A DNA stretch of 64,000 nt. Origin: Inia geoffrensis. Its lineage: Eukaryota; Chordata; Mammalia; Artiodactyla; Iniidae. The notes below the pieces were generated by a model that was given only the letters and a program-made list of their open reading frames with translations, searched no databases and was not told where the DNA came from. The stretch lies in NCBI GenBank assembly GCA_036417435.1, contig CM070910.1, forward strand, positions 81,638,784 to 81,702,783. Direction: 5' to 3'. A program made the translations under genes and the position numbers. Positions 9,766 through 23,798 of this stretch are shown one piece after another; position 1 is the stretch's first letter, and every line of letters starts with the position of its first letter.

Positions 9766-9917
9766 TTTTCAAATTTATTTTCATAAGGGGATTTAGATTA
9801 TTTACACTGCTGTGTGTATGCTGCTGTACACAAGTGATTTTCTTATGGAGACCTATAAATGTATGGGTTTTAAGTTTCTTCACAGTCAGGTTTATTCCTA
9901 GGTTTTGAATACGGGGT

Positions 9918-11652
9918 GTTGAGTCGATTTGGCTGAGCGAGGAGTAGGTCCTGTCTAATATATATTTGGCTTATGGAATGGTATCTGTCCTAAGGTCCAT
10001 CTCTGGTTTTATGCAGCCTCCCCGCTCTCCTTTGACCTTAAGCAAGCATAAATTTCTTTTGTAAATGTGAGACTCTGCTGTGTTTTGAAATGCAGTTCAT
10101 GCGTAGTCGTGTTTCCATTCCCGCTATTAGTGATATCTTATGATGTTTCTTTTTCTGTGTGACTTATTTCACTTAGAATCATCGTAACTAAATCCACTCA
10201 TTATGCTGCTACTGGTCTGTGGCCATTGATTTCATTGTTGAGTGATATTCCATTGTAGGGATGTACCACAACTTCTATATCCATTTTTCTCTTTCTGCGC
10301 TATTGAAGTTGTACCATAGTCAAGGTTCCCGTACACAGAGCAGCCCCAAACTTTGGTGTGGCTCTGTCTTTTTCATTTAAATTTTCCGAATCTATAGCAC
10401 CATAAGTGGAAGGGCGCTAGGCTCTCTAGCTTGGTTTTTTCTTTGTTCCAGGAAACACCATCCACTTCTCCAGAGTGGCTGTTTGCAATTTACATCCCGC
10501 CCATCAGCATAACAAGGCTGCCGGTTCTCCATGGCCTGTCCTGCCTCTCTGGATTATACATTTTTTTCGGAGGGCCCTTTTGATCAGTGGGAAGTGAGAC
10601 TTCCTTGTAGTGCGGATTTCTATTGCAGGCTTGCTTGGTTGGCCAAAAAGGGCACATGCGTTTTTTCCTGAATATATTCAGGAAAAAACGCATACGCCCT
10701 TTTTGGCCAAGTGCATCACTGTCGAAATGCTGCCTCTTTTCCTACGATTTCAGAGCAATTTTTATCTAGCAACTGATATCTGTTTTCTGAAATTCTGTGT
10801 CGTGTTCAAGTCCTCTTCACAGTCTTCCTTCAATAAATTTTTGGATGATAGTGGTCATTTGGAACTCCGCAGGATTATGAGTTACAGTGCCAAAACTCTC
10901 CTTTTGTCAAATCGCTTTTTGTGAGCTGACCACAAACCCGAATAATTGCTTCAGGCCCTAAACTCGTTCCGGCATGGCACGCTGAGCCTTTGGTGAATTC
11001 TTCTTCCTGTAGGGAAATCATCGTTCAATGTGCCCGTCTAAACACATCGAGTTAGCCGCTCATTTGTTCTCCTTATTCCTGCTCATCTTCCACAGAACTT
11101 GCAAACTGTGCCAAACAAGAGGTCAAAGGCACTGACTCTCCAAGTGGGGAGAATGTTAATATCACATCTGGAAAGGCGAACTCGAGTACCAGGGGGGGAA
11201 AATGGCGATGAATTTTAGAAATTTTGCCTGATCACTTCGTGGACCATATTCTGGGTTTTCCATGCATATTTTAGCTGAAGGATAAATCCCTTAAACGTGG
11301 AGATTTGGGACCCGTGGAATTTGAATCATGCACCATTACCTCAGAGGGTGTGCATTCCCTCACCAATAGTATCAGCCCCAAGTGTCCAGCCTTATCTCTC
11401 CCCCAGCTGTGGATGTAGAGGTGGTAAATCCAAGATTTCTCGCAAGACCTCAAGGACTTATTTAAGAATTTCTCTCTATTTCACAGTCCTTGTGCTTTCT
11501 TTTTCAAATTTATTTTTATAAGGGGATTTAGATTATTTACACTGCTGTGTGTATGCTGCTGTACACAAGTGATTTTCTTATGGAGACCTATAAATGTATG
11601 GGTTTTAAGTTTCTTCACAGTCAGGTTTATTCCTAGGTTTTGAATACGGGGT
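9918..11652. repeat. Satellite monomer U6 (1,735 bp)
   Basis: The palindrome (10639-10710) has CACATG in the left arm against CATACG on the right, giving two mismatched pairs. From its palindrome onward it is near-identical to U12 (shift 10,411). Copy: U22. Confidence 0.97.
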
Positions 11653-13387
11653 GTTGAGTAGATTTGGTTGAGCAAGGAGTAGGTCTTGTCTAATATATAT
11701 TTGTCTTATGGAATGGTATCTGTGCTAATGTCCATCTCTGGTTTTATGCAGCCTCCCGACTCTCCTTTGACCTTAAGCAAGCATAAATTTCTTTGGTAAA
11801 TGTGAGACTGTGTTGTGTTTTGAAATGCACTTCATACGTAGTCGTGTTTCCATTCCCGGTATTAGTGATATCTTATGATGTTTCTTTTTCTGTGTGACTT
11901 ATTTCACTTAGAATCATCGTAACTAAATCCACTCATTATGCTGCTACTGGTCTGTGGCCATTGATTTCATTGTTGAGTGATATTCCATTGTAGGGATGTA
12001 CCACAACTTCTATATCCATTTTTCTCTTTCTGGGCTATTGAAGTTGTACCATACTCAAGGTTCCCGTACACAGAGCAGCCCCAATCTTTGGTGTGGCTCT
12101 GTCTTTTTCATTTAAATTTTCCGAATCTACAGCACCATAAGTGGAAGTGCCCTAGGCTCTCTAGCTTGGTTTTTTCTTTGTTCCAGGAAACACCATCCAC
12201 TTCTCCATAGTATCTGTTTGCAATTTACATCCCGCCCATCAGCATAACAAGGCTGCTGGTTCTCCATGGCCTGTCCTGCCTCTCTGGATTATACATTTTT
12301 TTCGGAGGGCCCTTTTGATCAGTGGGAAGTGAGACTTCCTTGTAGTGCGGATTTCTATTGCAGGCTTGCTTGGTTGGCCAAAAAGGGCACATGCGTTTTT
12401 TCCTGAATATATTCAGGAAAAAACCCATACGCCCTTTTTGGCCAAGTGCATCACTGTCGAAATGCTGCCTCTTTTCCTACGATTTCAGAGCAATTTTTAT
12501 CTACCAACTGATATCTGTTTTCTGAAATTCTGTGTCGTGTTCAAGTCCTCTTCACAGTCTTCCTTCAATAAATTTTTGGATGATAGGGGTCATTTGGAAC
12601 TCCGCAGGATTATGAGTTACAGTGCCAAAACTCTCCTTTTGTCAACTCGCTTTTTGTGAGCTGACCACAAACCCGAATAATTGTTTCAGGCCCTAAACTC
12701 GTTCCGGCATGGCTCGCTGAGCCTTTGGTGAATTCTTCTTCCTGTAGGGAAATCATCGTTCAATGTGCCCGTCTAAACACATCGAGTTAGCCGCTCATTG
12801 GTTCTCCTTATTCCTGCTCATCTTCCACAGAAATTGCAAACTGTGCCAAACAAGAGGTCAAAGGCACTGACTCTCCAAGTGGGGAGAATGTTAATATCGC
12901 ATCTGGAAAGGCGAACTCAAGTACCAGGGGGGGAAAATGGCGATGAATTTTAGAAATTTTGCCTGATCACTTCGTGGACCATATTCTGGGTTTTCCATGC
13001 ATATTTTAGCTGAAGGATAAATCCCTTAAACGTGGAGATTTGGGACCCGTGGATTGGGAATCATGCACCATTACCTCAAAGGGTCTGCATTCCCTCACCA
13101 ATAGTATCAGCCCCAAGTGTCCAGCCTTATCTCTCCCCCAGCTGTGGATGGAGAGGTGGTAAGTCCAAGATTTCTCGCAAGACCTCAAGGACTTATTTAA
13201 GAATTTCTCTCTATTTCACAGTCCTTGTGCTTTCTTTTTCAAATTTATTTTTATAAGGGTATTTAGATTATTTACACTGCTGTGTGTATGCTGCTGTACA
13301 CAAGTGATTTTCTTATGGAGACCTATAAATGTATGGGTTTTAAGTTTCTTCACAGTCAGGTTTATTCCTAGGTTTTGAATACGGGGT
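11653..13387. repeat. Satellite monomer U7 (1,735 bp)
   Basis: The palindrome (12374-12445) has three mismatched pairs (CACATG left, CCCATA right). It shares rare variants CATACTCAAGG and CTACAGCACC with U13. Copy: U23, differing at 12208 and 13151. Confidence 0.97.
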
Positions 13388-15121
13388 GTTGAGTCGATTT
13401 GGTTGAGCAAGGAGTAGGTCTTGTCTAATATATATTTGTCTTATGGAATGGTATCTGTCCTAATGTCCATCTCTGGTTTTATGCAGCCTCCCGACTCTCC
13501 TTTGACCTTAAGCAAGCATAAATTTCTTTTGTAAATGTGAGACTGTGTTGTGTTTTGAAATGCAGTTCATACGTAGTCGTGTTTCCATTCCCGGTATTAG
13601 TGATATCTTATGATGTTTCTTTTTCTGTGTGACTTATTTCACTTAGAATCATCGTAACTAAATCCACTCATTATGCTGCTACTGGTCTGTGGCCATTGAT
13701 TTCATTGTTGAGTGATATTCCATTGTAGGGATGTACCACAACTTCTATATCCATTTTTCTCTTTCTGGGCTATTGAAGTTGTACCATAGTCAAGGTTCCC
13801 GTACACAGAGCAGCCCCAAACTTTGGTGTGGCTCTGTCTTTTCATTTAAATTTTCCGAATCTATAGCACCATAAGTGGAAGTGCCCTAGGCTCTCTAGCT
13901 TGGTTTTTTCTTTGTTCCAGGAAACACCATCCACTTCTCCAGAGTATCTGTTTGCAATTTACATCCCGCCCATCAGCATAACAAGGCTGCTGGTTCTCCA
14001 TGGCCTGTCCTGCCTCTCTGGATTATACATTTTTTTCGGAGGGCCCTTTTGATCAGTGGGAAGTGAGACTTCCTTGTAGTGCGGATTTCTATTGCAGGCT
14101 TGCTTGGTTGGCCAAAAAGGGCACATGCGTTTTTTCCTGAATATATTCAGGAAAAAACCCATACGCCCTTTTTGGCCAAGTGCATCACTGTCGAAATGCT
14201 GCCTCTTTTCCTACGATTTCAGAGCAATTTTTATCTACCAACTGATATCTGTTTTCTGAAATTCTGTGTCGTGTTCAAGTCCTCTTCACAGTCTTCCTTC
14301 AATAAATTTTTGGATGATAGTGGTCATTTGGAACTCCGCAGGATTATGAGTTACAGTGCCAAAACTCTCCTTTTGTCAACTCGCTTTTTGTGAGCTGACC
14401 ACAAACCCGAATAATTGTTTCAGGCCCTAAACTCGTTCCGGCATGGCTCGCTGAGCCTTTGGTGAATTCTTCTTCCTGTAGGGAAATCATCGTTCAATGT
14501 GCCCGTCTAAACACATCGAGTTAGCCGCTCATTGGTTCTCCTTATTCCTGCTCATCTTCCACAGAAATTGCAAACTGTGCCAAACAAGAGGTCAAAGGCA
14601 GTGACTCTCCAAGTGGGGAGAATGTTAATATCGCATCTGGAAAGGCGAACTCGAGTACCAGGGGGGGAAAATGGCGATGAATTTTAGAAATTTTGCCTGA
14701 TCACTTCGTGGACCATATTCTGGGTTTTCCATGCATATTTTAGCTGAAGGATAAATCCCTTAAACGTGGAGATTTGGGACCCGTGGATTGGGAATCATGC
14801 ACCATTACCTCAAAGGGTCTGCATTCCCTCACCAATAGTATCAGCCCCAAGTGTCCAGCCTTATCTCTCCCCCAGCTGTGGATGTAGAGGTGGTAAGTCC
14901 AAGATTTCTCGCAAGACCTCAAGGACTTATTTAAGAATTTCTCTCTATTTCACAGTCCTTGTGCTTTCTTTTTCAAATTTATTTTTATAAGGGGATTTAG
15001 ATTATTTACACTGCTGTGTGTATGCTGCTGTACACAAGTGATTTTCTTATGGAGACCTATAAATGTATGGGTTTTAAGTTTCTTCACAGTCAGGTTTATT
15101 CCTAGGTTTTGAATACGGGGT
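13388..15121. repeat. Satellite monomer U8 (1,734 bp)
   Basis: The palindrome (14108-14179) has the same three mismatches as U7. A one-T deletion (GTCTTTTCATTT) near 13838 is shared with U9. Copy: U24. Confidence 0.97.
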
Positions 15122-16855
15122 GTTGAGTCGATTTGGTTGAGCAAGGAGTAGGTCTTGTCTAATATATATTTGTCTTATGGAATGGTATCTGTCCTAATGT
15201 CCATCTCTGGTTTTATGCAGCCTCCCGACTCTCCTTTGACCTTAAGCAAGCATAAATTTCTTTTGTAAATGTGAGACTGTGTTGTGTTTTGAAATGCAGT
15301 TCATACGTAGTCGTGTTTCCATTCCCGGTATTAGTGATATCTTATGATGTTTCTTTTTCTGTGTGACTTATTTCACTTAGAATCATCGTAACTAAATCCA
15401 CTCATTATGCTGCTACTGGTCTGTGGCCATTGATTTCATTGTTGAGTGATATTCCATTGTAGGGATGTACCACAACTTCTATATCCATTTTTCTCTTTCT
15501 GGGCTATTGAAGTTGTACCATAGTCAAGGTTCCCGTACACAGAGCAGCCCCAAACTTTGGTGTGGCTCTGTCTTTTCATTTAAATTTTCCGAATCTATAG
15601 CACCATAAGTGGAAGTGCCCTAGGCTCTCTAGCTTGGTTTTTTCTTTGTTCCAGGAAACACCATCCACTTCTCCAGGGTGGCTGTTTGCAATTTACATCC
15701 CGCCCATCAGCATAACAAGGCTGCTGGTTCTCCATGGCCTGTCCTGCCTCTCTGGATTATACATTTTTTTCGGAGGGCCCTTTTGATCAGTGGGAAGTGA
15801 GACTTCCTTGTAGTGCGGATTTCTATTGCAGGCTTGCTTGGTTGGCCAAAAAGGGCACATGCGTTTTTTCCTGAATATATTCAGGAAAAAACGCATACGC
15901 CCTTTTTGGCCAAGTGCATCACTGTCGAAATGCTGCCTCTTTTCCTACGATTTCAGAGCAATTTTTATCTACCAACTGATATCTGTTTTCTGAAATTCTG
16001 TGTCGTGTTCAAGTCCTCTTCACAGTCTTCCTTCAATAAATTTTTGGATGATAGGGGTCATTTGGAACTCCGCAGGATTATGAGTTACAGTGCCAAAACT
16101 CTCCTTTTGTCAACTCGCTTTTTGTGAGCTGACCACAAACCCGAATAATTGTTTCAGGCCCTAAACTCGTTCCGGCATGGCACGCTGAGCCTTTGGTGAA
16201 TTCTTCTTCCTGTAGGGAAATCATCGTTCAATGTGCCCGTCTAAACACATCGAGTTAGCCGCTCATTGGTTCTCCTTATTCCTGCTCATCTTCCACAGAA
16301 ATTGCAAACTGTGCCAAACAAGAGGTCAAAGGCACTGACTCTCCAAGTGGGGAGAATGTTAATATCGCATCTGGAAAGGCGAACTCGAGTACCAGGGGGG
16401 GAAAATGGCGATGAATTTTAGAAATTTTGCCTGATCACTTCGTGGACCATATTCTGGGTTTTCCATGCATATTTTAGCTGAAGGATAAATCCCTTAAACG
16501 TGGAGATTTGGGACCTGTGGAATTTGAATCATGCACCATTACCTCAGAGGGTGTGCATTCCCTCACCAATAGTATCAGCCCCAAGTGTCCAGCCTTATCT
16601 CTCCCCCAGCTGTGGATGTAGAGGTGGTAAATCCAAGATTTCTCGCAAGACCTCAAGGACTTATTTAAGAATTTCTCTCTATTTCACAGTCCTTGTGCTT
16701 TCTTTTTCAAATTTAATTTTATAAGGGGATTTAGCTTATTTACACTGCTGTGTGTATGCTGCTGTACACAAGTGATTTTCTTATGGAGACATATAAATGT
16801 ATGGGTTTTAAGTTTCTTCACAGTCAGGTTTATTCCTAGGTTTTGAATACGGGGT
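15122..16855. repeat. Satellite monomer U9 (1,734 bp)
   Basis: The palindrome (15842-15913) has two mismatched pairs. It shares the one-T deletion with U8. Its right end shares the variant TTTAATTTTATAAGG with U13. Copy: U25, differing at 16055. Confidence 0.97.
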
Positions 16856-18592
16856 GTTGAGTCGATTTGGTTGAGCGAGGAGTAGGTCTTGTCTAATATA
16901 TATTTGGCTTATGGAATGGTATCTGTCCTAATGTCCATCTCTGGTTTTATGCAGCCTCCCGACTCTCCTTTGACCTTAAGCAAGCATAAATTTCTTTTGT
17001 AAATGTGAGACTGTGTTGTGTTTTGAAATGCAGTTCATACGTAGCCGTGTTTCCATTCCCGGTATTAGTGATATCTTATGATGTTTCTTTTTCTGTGTGA
17101 CTTATTTCACTTAGAATCATCGTAACTAAATCCACTCATTATGCTGCTACTGGTCTGTGGCCATTGATTTCATTGTTGAGTGATATTCCATTGTAGGGAT
17201 GTACCACATCTTCTATATCCATTTTTCTCTTTCTGGGCTATTGAAGTTGTACCATAGTCAAGGTTCCCGTACACAGAGCAGCCCCAAACTTTGGTGTGGC
17301 TCTGTCTTTTTCATTTAAATTTTCCGAATCTATAGCACCATAAGTGGAAGTGCCCTAGGCTCTCTAGCTTGGTTTTTTCTTTGTTCCAGGAAACACCATC
17401 CACTTCTCCAGAGTGGCTGTTGGCAATTTACATCCCGCCCATCAGCATAACAAGGCTGCCGGTTCTCCATGGCCTGTCCTGCCTCTCTGGATTTTACATT
17501 TTTTTCGGAGGGCCCTTTTGATTGGTGGGAAGTGAGACTTCCATGTAGTGCGGATTTCCATTGCAGGCTTGCTTGGTTGGCCAAAAAGGACGTATGCGTT
17601 TTTTCCTGAATATATTCAGGAAAAAAACGCATACGCCCTTTTTGGCCAAGTGCATCACTGTCGAAATGCTGCCTCTTTTCCTACGATTTCAGAGCAATTT
17701 TTATCTACCACCTGATATCTGTTTTCTGCAATTCTGTGTCGTGTTCAAGTCCTCTTCACAGTCTTCCTTAAATAAATTTTTGGATGATAGGGGTCATTTG
17801 GAACTCCGCAGGATTATGAGTTACAGTGCCAAAACTCTCCTTTTGTCAACTCGCTTTTTTGTAAGCTGACCACAAACCCGAATTATTGCTTCAGGCCCTA
17901 ATCTCGTTCCGGCATGGCACGCTGAGCCTTTGGTGAATTCTTCTTCCTGTAGGGAAATCATCGTTCAATGTGCCCGTCTAAACACATCGAGTTAGCCGCT
18001 CATTGGTTCTCCTTATTCCTGCTCATCTTCCACAGAAATTGCAAACTGTGCCAAACAAGAGGTCAAAGGCACTGACTCTCCAAGTGGGGAGAATGCTAAT
18101 ATCGCATCTGGAAAGGCGAACTCGAGTACCAGGGGGGGAAAATGGCGATGAATTTTAGAAATTTTGCCTGATCACTTCGTGGACCATATTCTGGGTTTTC
18201 CATGCATATTTTAGCTGAAGGATAAATCCCTTAAACGTGGAGATTTGGGACCCGTGGAATGGGAATCATGCACCATTACCTCAGAGGGTCTGCATTCCCT
18301 CACCAATAGTATCAGCCCCAAGTGTCCAGCCTTATCTCTCCCCCAGCTGTGGATGTAGAGGTGGTAAATCCAAGATTTCTCGCAAGACCTCAAGGACTTA
18401 TTTAAGAATTTCTCTCTATTTCACAGTCCTTGTGCTTTCTTTTTCAAATTTATTTTTATAAGGGGATTTAGCTTATTTACACTGCTGTGTGTATGCTGCT
18501 GTACACAAGTGATTTTCTTATGGAGACATATAAATGTATGGGTTTTAAGTTTCCTCACAGTCAGGTTTATTCCTAGGTTTTGAATACGGGGT
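16856..18592. repeat. Satellite monomer U10 (1,737 bp)
   Basis: The palindrome (17577-17649) has one arm mismatch (GGACG) and one extra A in the right arm (A7), absent from its copy U26. The extra A restores the 27,762-bp shift between blocks. Confidence 0.97.
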
Positions 18593-20328
18593 GTTGAGTC
18601 GATTTGGTTGAGCGAGGAGTAGGTCTTGTCTAATATATATTTGGCTTATGGAATGGTATCTGTCCTAATGTCCATCTCTGGTTTTATGCAGCCTCCCCAC
18701 TCTCCTTTGACCTTAAGCAAGCATAAATTTCTTTTGTAAATGTGAGACTCTGCTGTGTTTTGAAATGCAGTTCATGCGTAGTCGTGTTTCCATTCCCGGT
18801 ATTAGTGATATCTTATGATGTTTCTTTTTCTGTGTGACTTATTTCACTTAGAATCATCGTAACTAAATCCACTCATTATGCTGCTACTGGTCTGTGGCCA
18901 TTGATTTCATTGTTGAGTGATATTCCATTGTAGGGGTGTACCACAACTTCTATATCCATTTTTCTCTTTCTGGGCTATTGAAGTTGTACCATAGTCAAGG
19001 TTCCCGTACACAGAGCAGCCCCAAACTTTGGTGTGGCTCTGTCTTTTTCATTTAAATTTTCCGAATCTATAGCACCATAAGTGGAAGTGCCCTAGGCTCT
19101 CTAGCTTGGTTTTTTCTTTGTTCCAGGAAACACCATCCACTTCTCCAGAGTGGCTGTTGGCAATTTACATCCCACCCATCAGCATGACAAGGCTGCCGGT
19201 TCTACATGGCCTGTCCTGCCTCTCTGGATTTTACATTTTTTTCGGAGGGCCCTTTTGATCAGTGGGAAGTGAGACTTCCTTGTAGTGCGGATTTCCATTG
19301 CAGGCTTGCTTGGTTGGCCAAAAAGGGCGTATGCGTTTTTTCCTGAATATATTCAGGAAAAAACGCATACGCCCTTTTTGGCCAAGTGCATCACTGTCGA
19401 AATGCTGCCTCTTTTCCTACGATTTCAGAGCAATTTTTATCTACCACCTGATATCTGTTTTCTGCAATTCTGTGTCGTGTTCAAGTCCTCTTCACAGTCT
19501 TCCTTCAATAAATTTTTGGATGATAGGGGTCATTTGGAACTCCGCAGGATTATGAGTTACAGTGCCAAAACTCTCCTTTTGTCACCTCGCTTTTTTGTAA
19601 GCTGACCACAAACCCGAATAATTGTTTCAGGCCCTAATCTCGTTCCGGCATGGCACGCTGAGCCTTTGGTGAATTCTTCTTCCTGTAGGGAAATCATCGT
19701 TCCATGTGCCCGTCTAAACACATCGAGTTAGCCGCTCATTGGTTCTCCTTATTCCTGCTCATCTTCCACAGAAATTGCAAACTGTGCCAAACAAGAGGTC
19801 AAAGGCACTGACTCTCCAAGTGGGGAGGATGTTAATATCGCATCTGGAAAGGCGAACTCGAGTACCAGGGGGGGAAAATGGCGATGAATTTTAGAAATTT
19901 TGCCTGATCACTTCTTGGACCATATTCTGGGTTTTCCATGCATATTTTAGCTGAAGGATAAATCCCTTAAACGTGGAGATTTGGGATCCGTGGAATTTGA
20001 ATCATGCACCATTACCTCAGAGGGTCTGCATTCCCTCACCAATAGTATCAGCCCCAAATGTCCAGCCTTATCTCTCCCCCAGCTGTGGATGTAGAGGTGG
20101 TAAATCCAAGATTTCTCGCAAGACCTCAAGGACTTATTTAAGAATTTCTCTCTATTTCACAGTCCTTGTGCTTTCTTTTTCAAATTTATTTTTATAAGGC
20201 GATTTAGCTTATTTACACTGCTGTGTGTATGCTGCTGTACACAAGTGATTTTCTTATGGAGACATATAAATGTATGGGTTTTAAGTTTCTTCACAGTCAG
20301 GTTTATTCCTAGGTTTTGAATACGGGGT
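18593..20328. repeat. Satellite monomer U11 (1,736 bp)
   Basis: Interior type with a perfect palindrome (19314-19385). It has a GGATCC near 19985 at a position where other units read GGACCC. Copy: U27, differing at 20035. Confidence 0.97.
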
Positions 20329-22063
20329 GTTGAGTCGATTTGGTTGAGCAAGGAGTAGGTCTTGTCTAATATATATTTGTCTTATGGAATGGTATCTGTC
20401 CTAATGTCCATCTCTGGTTTTATGCAGCCTCCCGACTCTCCTTTGACCTTAAGCAAGCATAAATTTCTTTGGTAAATGTGAGACTGTGTTGTGTTTTGAA
20501 ATGCACTTCATACGTAGTCGTGTTTCCATTCCCGGTATTACTGATATCTTATGATGTTTCTTTTTCTGTGTGACTTATTTCACTTAGAATCATCGTAACT
20601 AAATCCACTCATTATGCTGCTACTGGTCTGTGGCCATTGATTTCATTGTTGAGTGATATTCCATTGTAGGGATGTACCACAACTTCTATATCCATTTTTC
20701 TCTTTCTGGGCTATTGAAGTTGAACCATAGTCAAGGTTCCCGTACACAGAGCAGCCCCAAACTTTGGTGTGGCTCTGTCTTTTTCATTTAAATTTTCCGA
20801 ATCTATAGCACCATAAGTGGAAGTGCCCTAGGCTCTCTAGCTTGGTTTTTTCTTTGTTCCAGGAAACACCATCCACTTCTCCAGAGTGGCTGTTTGCAAT
20901 TTACATCCCGCCCATCAGCATAACAAGGCTGCCGGTTCTCCATGGCCTGTCCTGCCTCTCTGGATTTTACATTTTTTTCGGAGGGCCCTTTTGATCAGTG
21001 GGAAGTGAGACTTCCTTGTAGTGCGGATTTCTATTGCAGGCTTGCTTGGTTGGCCAAAAAGGGCGCATGCGTTTTTTCCTGAATATATTCAGGAAAAAAC
21101 GCATACGCCCTTTTTGGCCAAGTGCATCACTGTCGAAATGCTGCCTCTTTTCCTACGATTTCAGAGCAATTTTTATCTACCAACTGATATCTGTTTTCTG
21201 AAATTCTGTGTCGTGTTCAAGTCCTCTTCACAGTCTTCCTTCAATAAATTTTTGGATGATAGTGGTCATTTGGAACTCCGCAGGATTATGAGTTACAGTG
21301 CCAAAACTCTCCTTTTGTCAACTCGCTTTTTGTGAGCTGACCACAAACCCGAATAATTGCTTCAGGCCCTAAACTCGTTCCGGCATGGCACGCTGAGCCT
21401 TTGGTGAATTCTTCTTCCTGTAGGGAAATCATCGTTCAATGTGCCCGTCTAAACACATCGAGTTAGCCGCTCATTTGTTCTCCTTATTCCTGCTCATCTT
21501 CCACAGAAATTGCAAACTGTGCCAAACAAGAGGTCAAAGGCACTGACTCTCCAAGTGGGGAGAATGTTAATATCGCATCTGGAAAGGCGAACTCGAGTAC
21601 CAGGGGGGGGAAATGGCGATGAATTTTAGAAATTTTGCCTGATCACTTCGTGGACCATATTCTGGGTTTTCCATGCATATTTTAGCTGAAGGATAAATCC
21701 CTTAAACGTGGAGATTTGGGACCCGTGGAATTTGAATCATGCACCATTACCTCAGAGGGTGTGCATTCCCTCACCAATAGTATCAGCCCCAAGTGTCCAG
21801 CCTTATCTCTCCCCCAGCTGTGGATGTAGAGGTGGTAAATCCAAGATTTCTCGCAAGACCTCAAGGACTTATTTAAGAATTTCTCTCTATTTCACAGTCC
21901 TTGTGCTTTCTTTTTCAAATTTATTTTTATAAGGGGATTTAGATTATTTACACTGATGTGTGTATGCTGCTGTACACAAGTGATTTTCTTATGGAGACCT
22001 ATAAATGTATGGGTTTTAAGTTTCTTCACAGTCAGGTTTATTCCTAGGTTTTGAATACGATGT
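20329..22063. repeat. Satellite monomer U12 (1,735 bp)
   Basis: The palindrome (21050-21121) has one mismatch (CGCATGCG left). Its right half is near-identical to U6. Copy: U28, which departs from it at about 49290-49328. Confidence 0.97.
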
Positions 22064-23798
22064 GTTGAGTAGATTTGGTTGAGCAAGGAGTAGGTCTTGT
22101 CTAATATATATTTGTCTTATGGAATGGTATCTGTCCTAATGTCCATCTCTGGTTTTATGCAGCCTCCCGACTCTCCTTTGACCTTAAGCAAGCATAAATT
22201 TCTTTGGTAAATGTGAGACTGTGTTGTGTTTTGAAATGCACTTCATACGTAGTCGTGTTTCCATTCCCGGTATTAGTGATATCTTATGATGTTTCTTTTT
22301 CTGTGTGACTTATTTCACTTAGAATCATCGTAACTAAATCCACTCATTATGCTGCTACTGGTCTGTGGCCATTGACTTCATTGTTGAGTGATATTCCATT
22401 GTAGGGATGTACCACAACTTCTATATCCATTTTTCTCTTTCTGGGCTATTGAAGTTGTACCATACTCAAGGTTCCCGTACACAGAGCAGCCCCAAACTTT
22501 GGTGTGGCTCTGTCTTTTTCATTTAAATTTTCCGAATCTACAGCACCATAAGTGGAAGTGCCCTAGGCTCTCTAGCTTGGTTTTTTCTTTGTTCCAGGAA
22601 ACACCATCCACTTCTCCAGAGTATCTGTTTGCAATTTACATCCCGCCCATCAGCATAACAAGGCTGCTAGTTCTCCATGGCCTGTCCTGCCTCTCTGGAT
22701 TATACATTTTTTTCGGAGGGCCCTTTTGATCAGTGGGAAGTGAGACTTCCTTGTAGTGCGGATTTCTATTGCAGGCTTGCTTGGTTGGCCAAAAAGGGCA
22801 CATGCGTTTTTTCCTGAATATATTCAGGAAAAAACGCATACGCCCTTTTTGGCCAAGTGCATCACTGTCGAAATGCTGCCTCTTTTCCTACGATTTCAGA
22901 GCAATTTTTATCTACCAACTGATATCTGTTTTCTGAAATTCTGTGTCGTGTTCAAGTCCTCTTCACAGTCTTCCTTCAATAAATTTTTGGATGATAGTGG
23001 TCATTTGGAACTCCGCAGGATTATGAGTTACAGTGCCAAAACTCTCCTTTTGTCAACTCGCTTTTTGTGAGCTGACCACAAAGCCGAATAATTGTTTCAG
23101 GCCCTAAACTCGTTCCGGCATGGCACGCTGAGCCTTTGGTGAATTCTTCTTCCTGTAGGGAAATCATCGTTCAATGTGCCCGTCTAAACACATCGAGTTA
23201 GCCGCTCATTGGTTCTCCTTATTCCTGCTCATCTTCCACAGAAATTGCAAACTGTGCCAAACAAGAGGTCAAAGGCACTGACTCTCCAAGTGGGGAGAAT
23301 GTTAATATCACATCTGGAAAGGCGAACTCGAGTACCAGGGGGGGAAAATGGCGATGAATTTTAGAAATTTTGCCTGATCACTTCGTGGACCATATTCTGG
23401 GTTTTCCATGCATATTTTAGCTGAAGGATAAATCCCTTAAACGTGGAGATTTGGGACCCGTGGAATTTGAATCATGCACCATTACCTCAGAGGGTGTGCA
23501 TTCCTTCACCAATAGTATCAGCCCCAAGTGTCCAGCCTTATCTCTCCCCCAGCTGTGGATGTAGAGGTGGTAAATCCAAGATTTCTCGCAAGACCTCAAG
23601 GACTTATTTAAGAATTTCTCTCTATTTCACAGTCCTTGTGCTTTCTTTTTCAAATTTAATTTTATAAGGGGATTTAGCTTATTTACACAGCTGTGTGTAT
23701 GCTGCTGTACACAAGTGATTTTCTTATGGAGACATATAAATGTATGGGTTTTAAGTTTCTTAACAGTCAGGTTTATTCCTAGGTTTTGAATACGGGGT
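22064..23798. repeat. Satellite monomer U13 (1,735 bp)
   Basis: Shares rare variants with U7 (six units earlier). The palindrome (22785-22856) has two mismatched pairs. It has no equivalent in copy B. Confidence 0.97.

Larger units (their letters stand above)
8182..9917. repeat. Satellite monomer U5 (1,736 bp)
   Basis: Interior type with a perfect palindrome (8903-8974). It carries a G8 run near 9457 that is G9 in its copy U21. Used here as the reference monomer. Confidence 0.97.
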
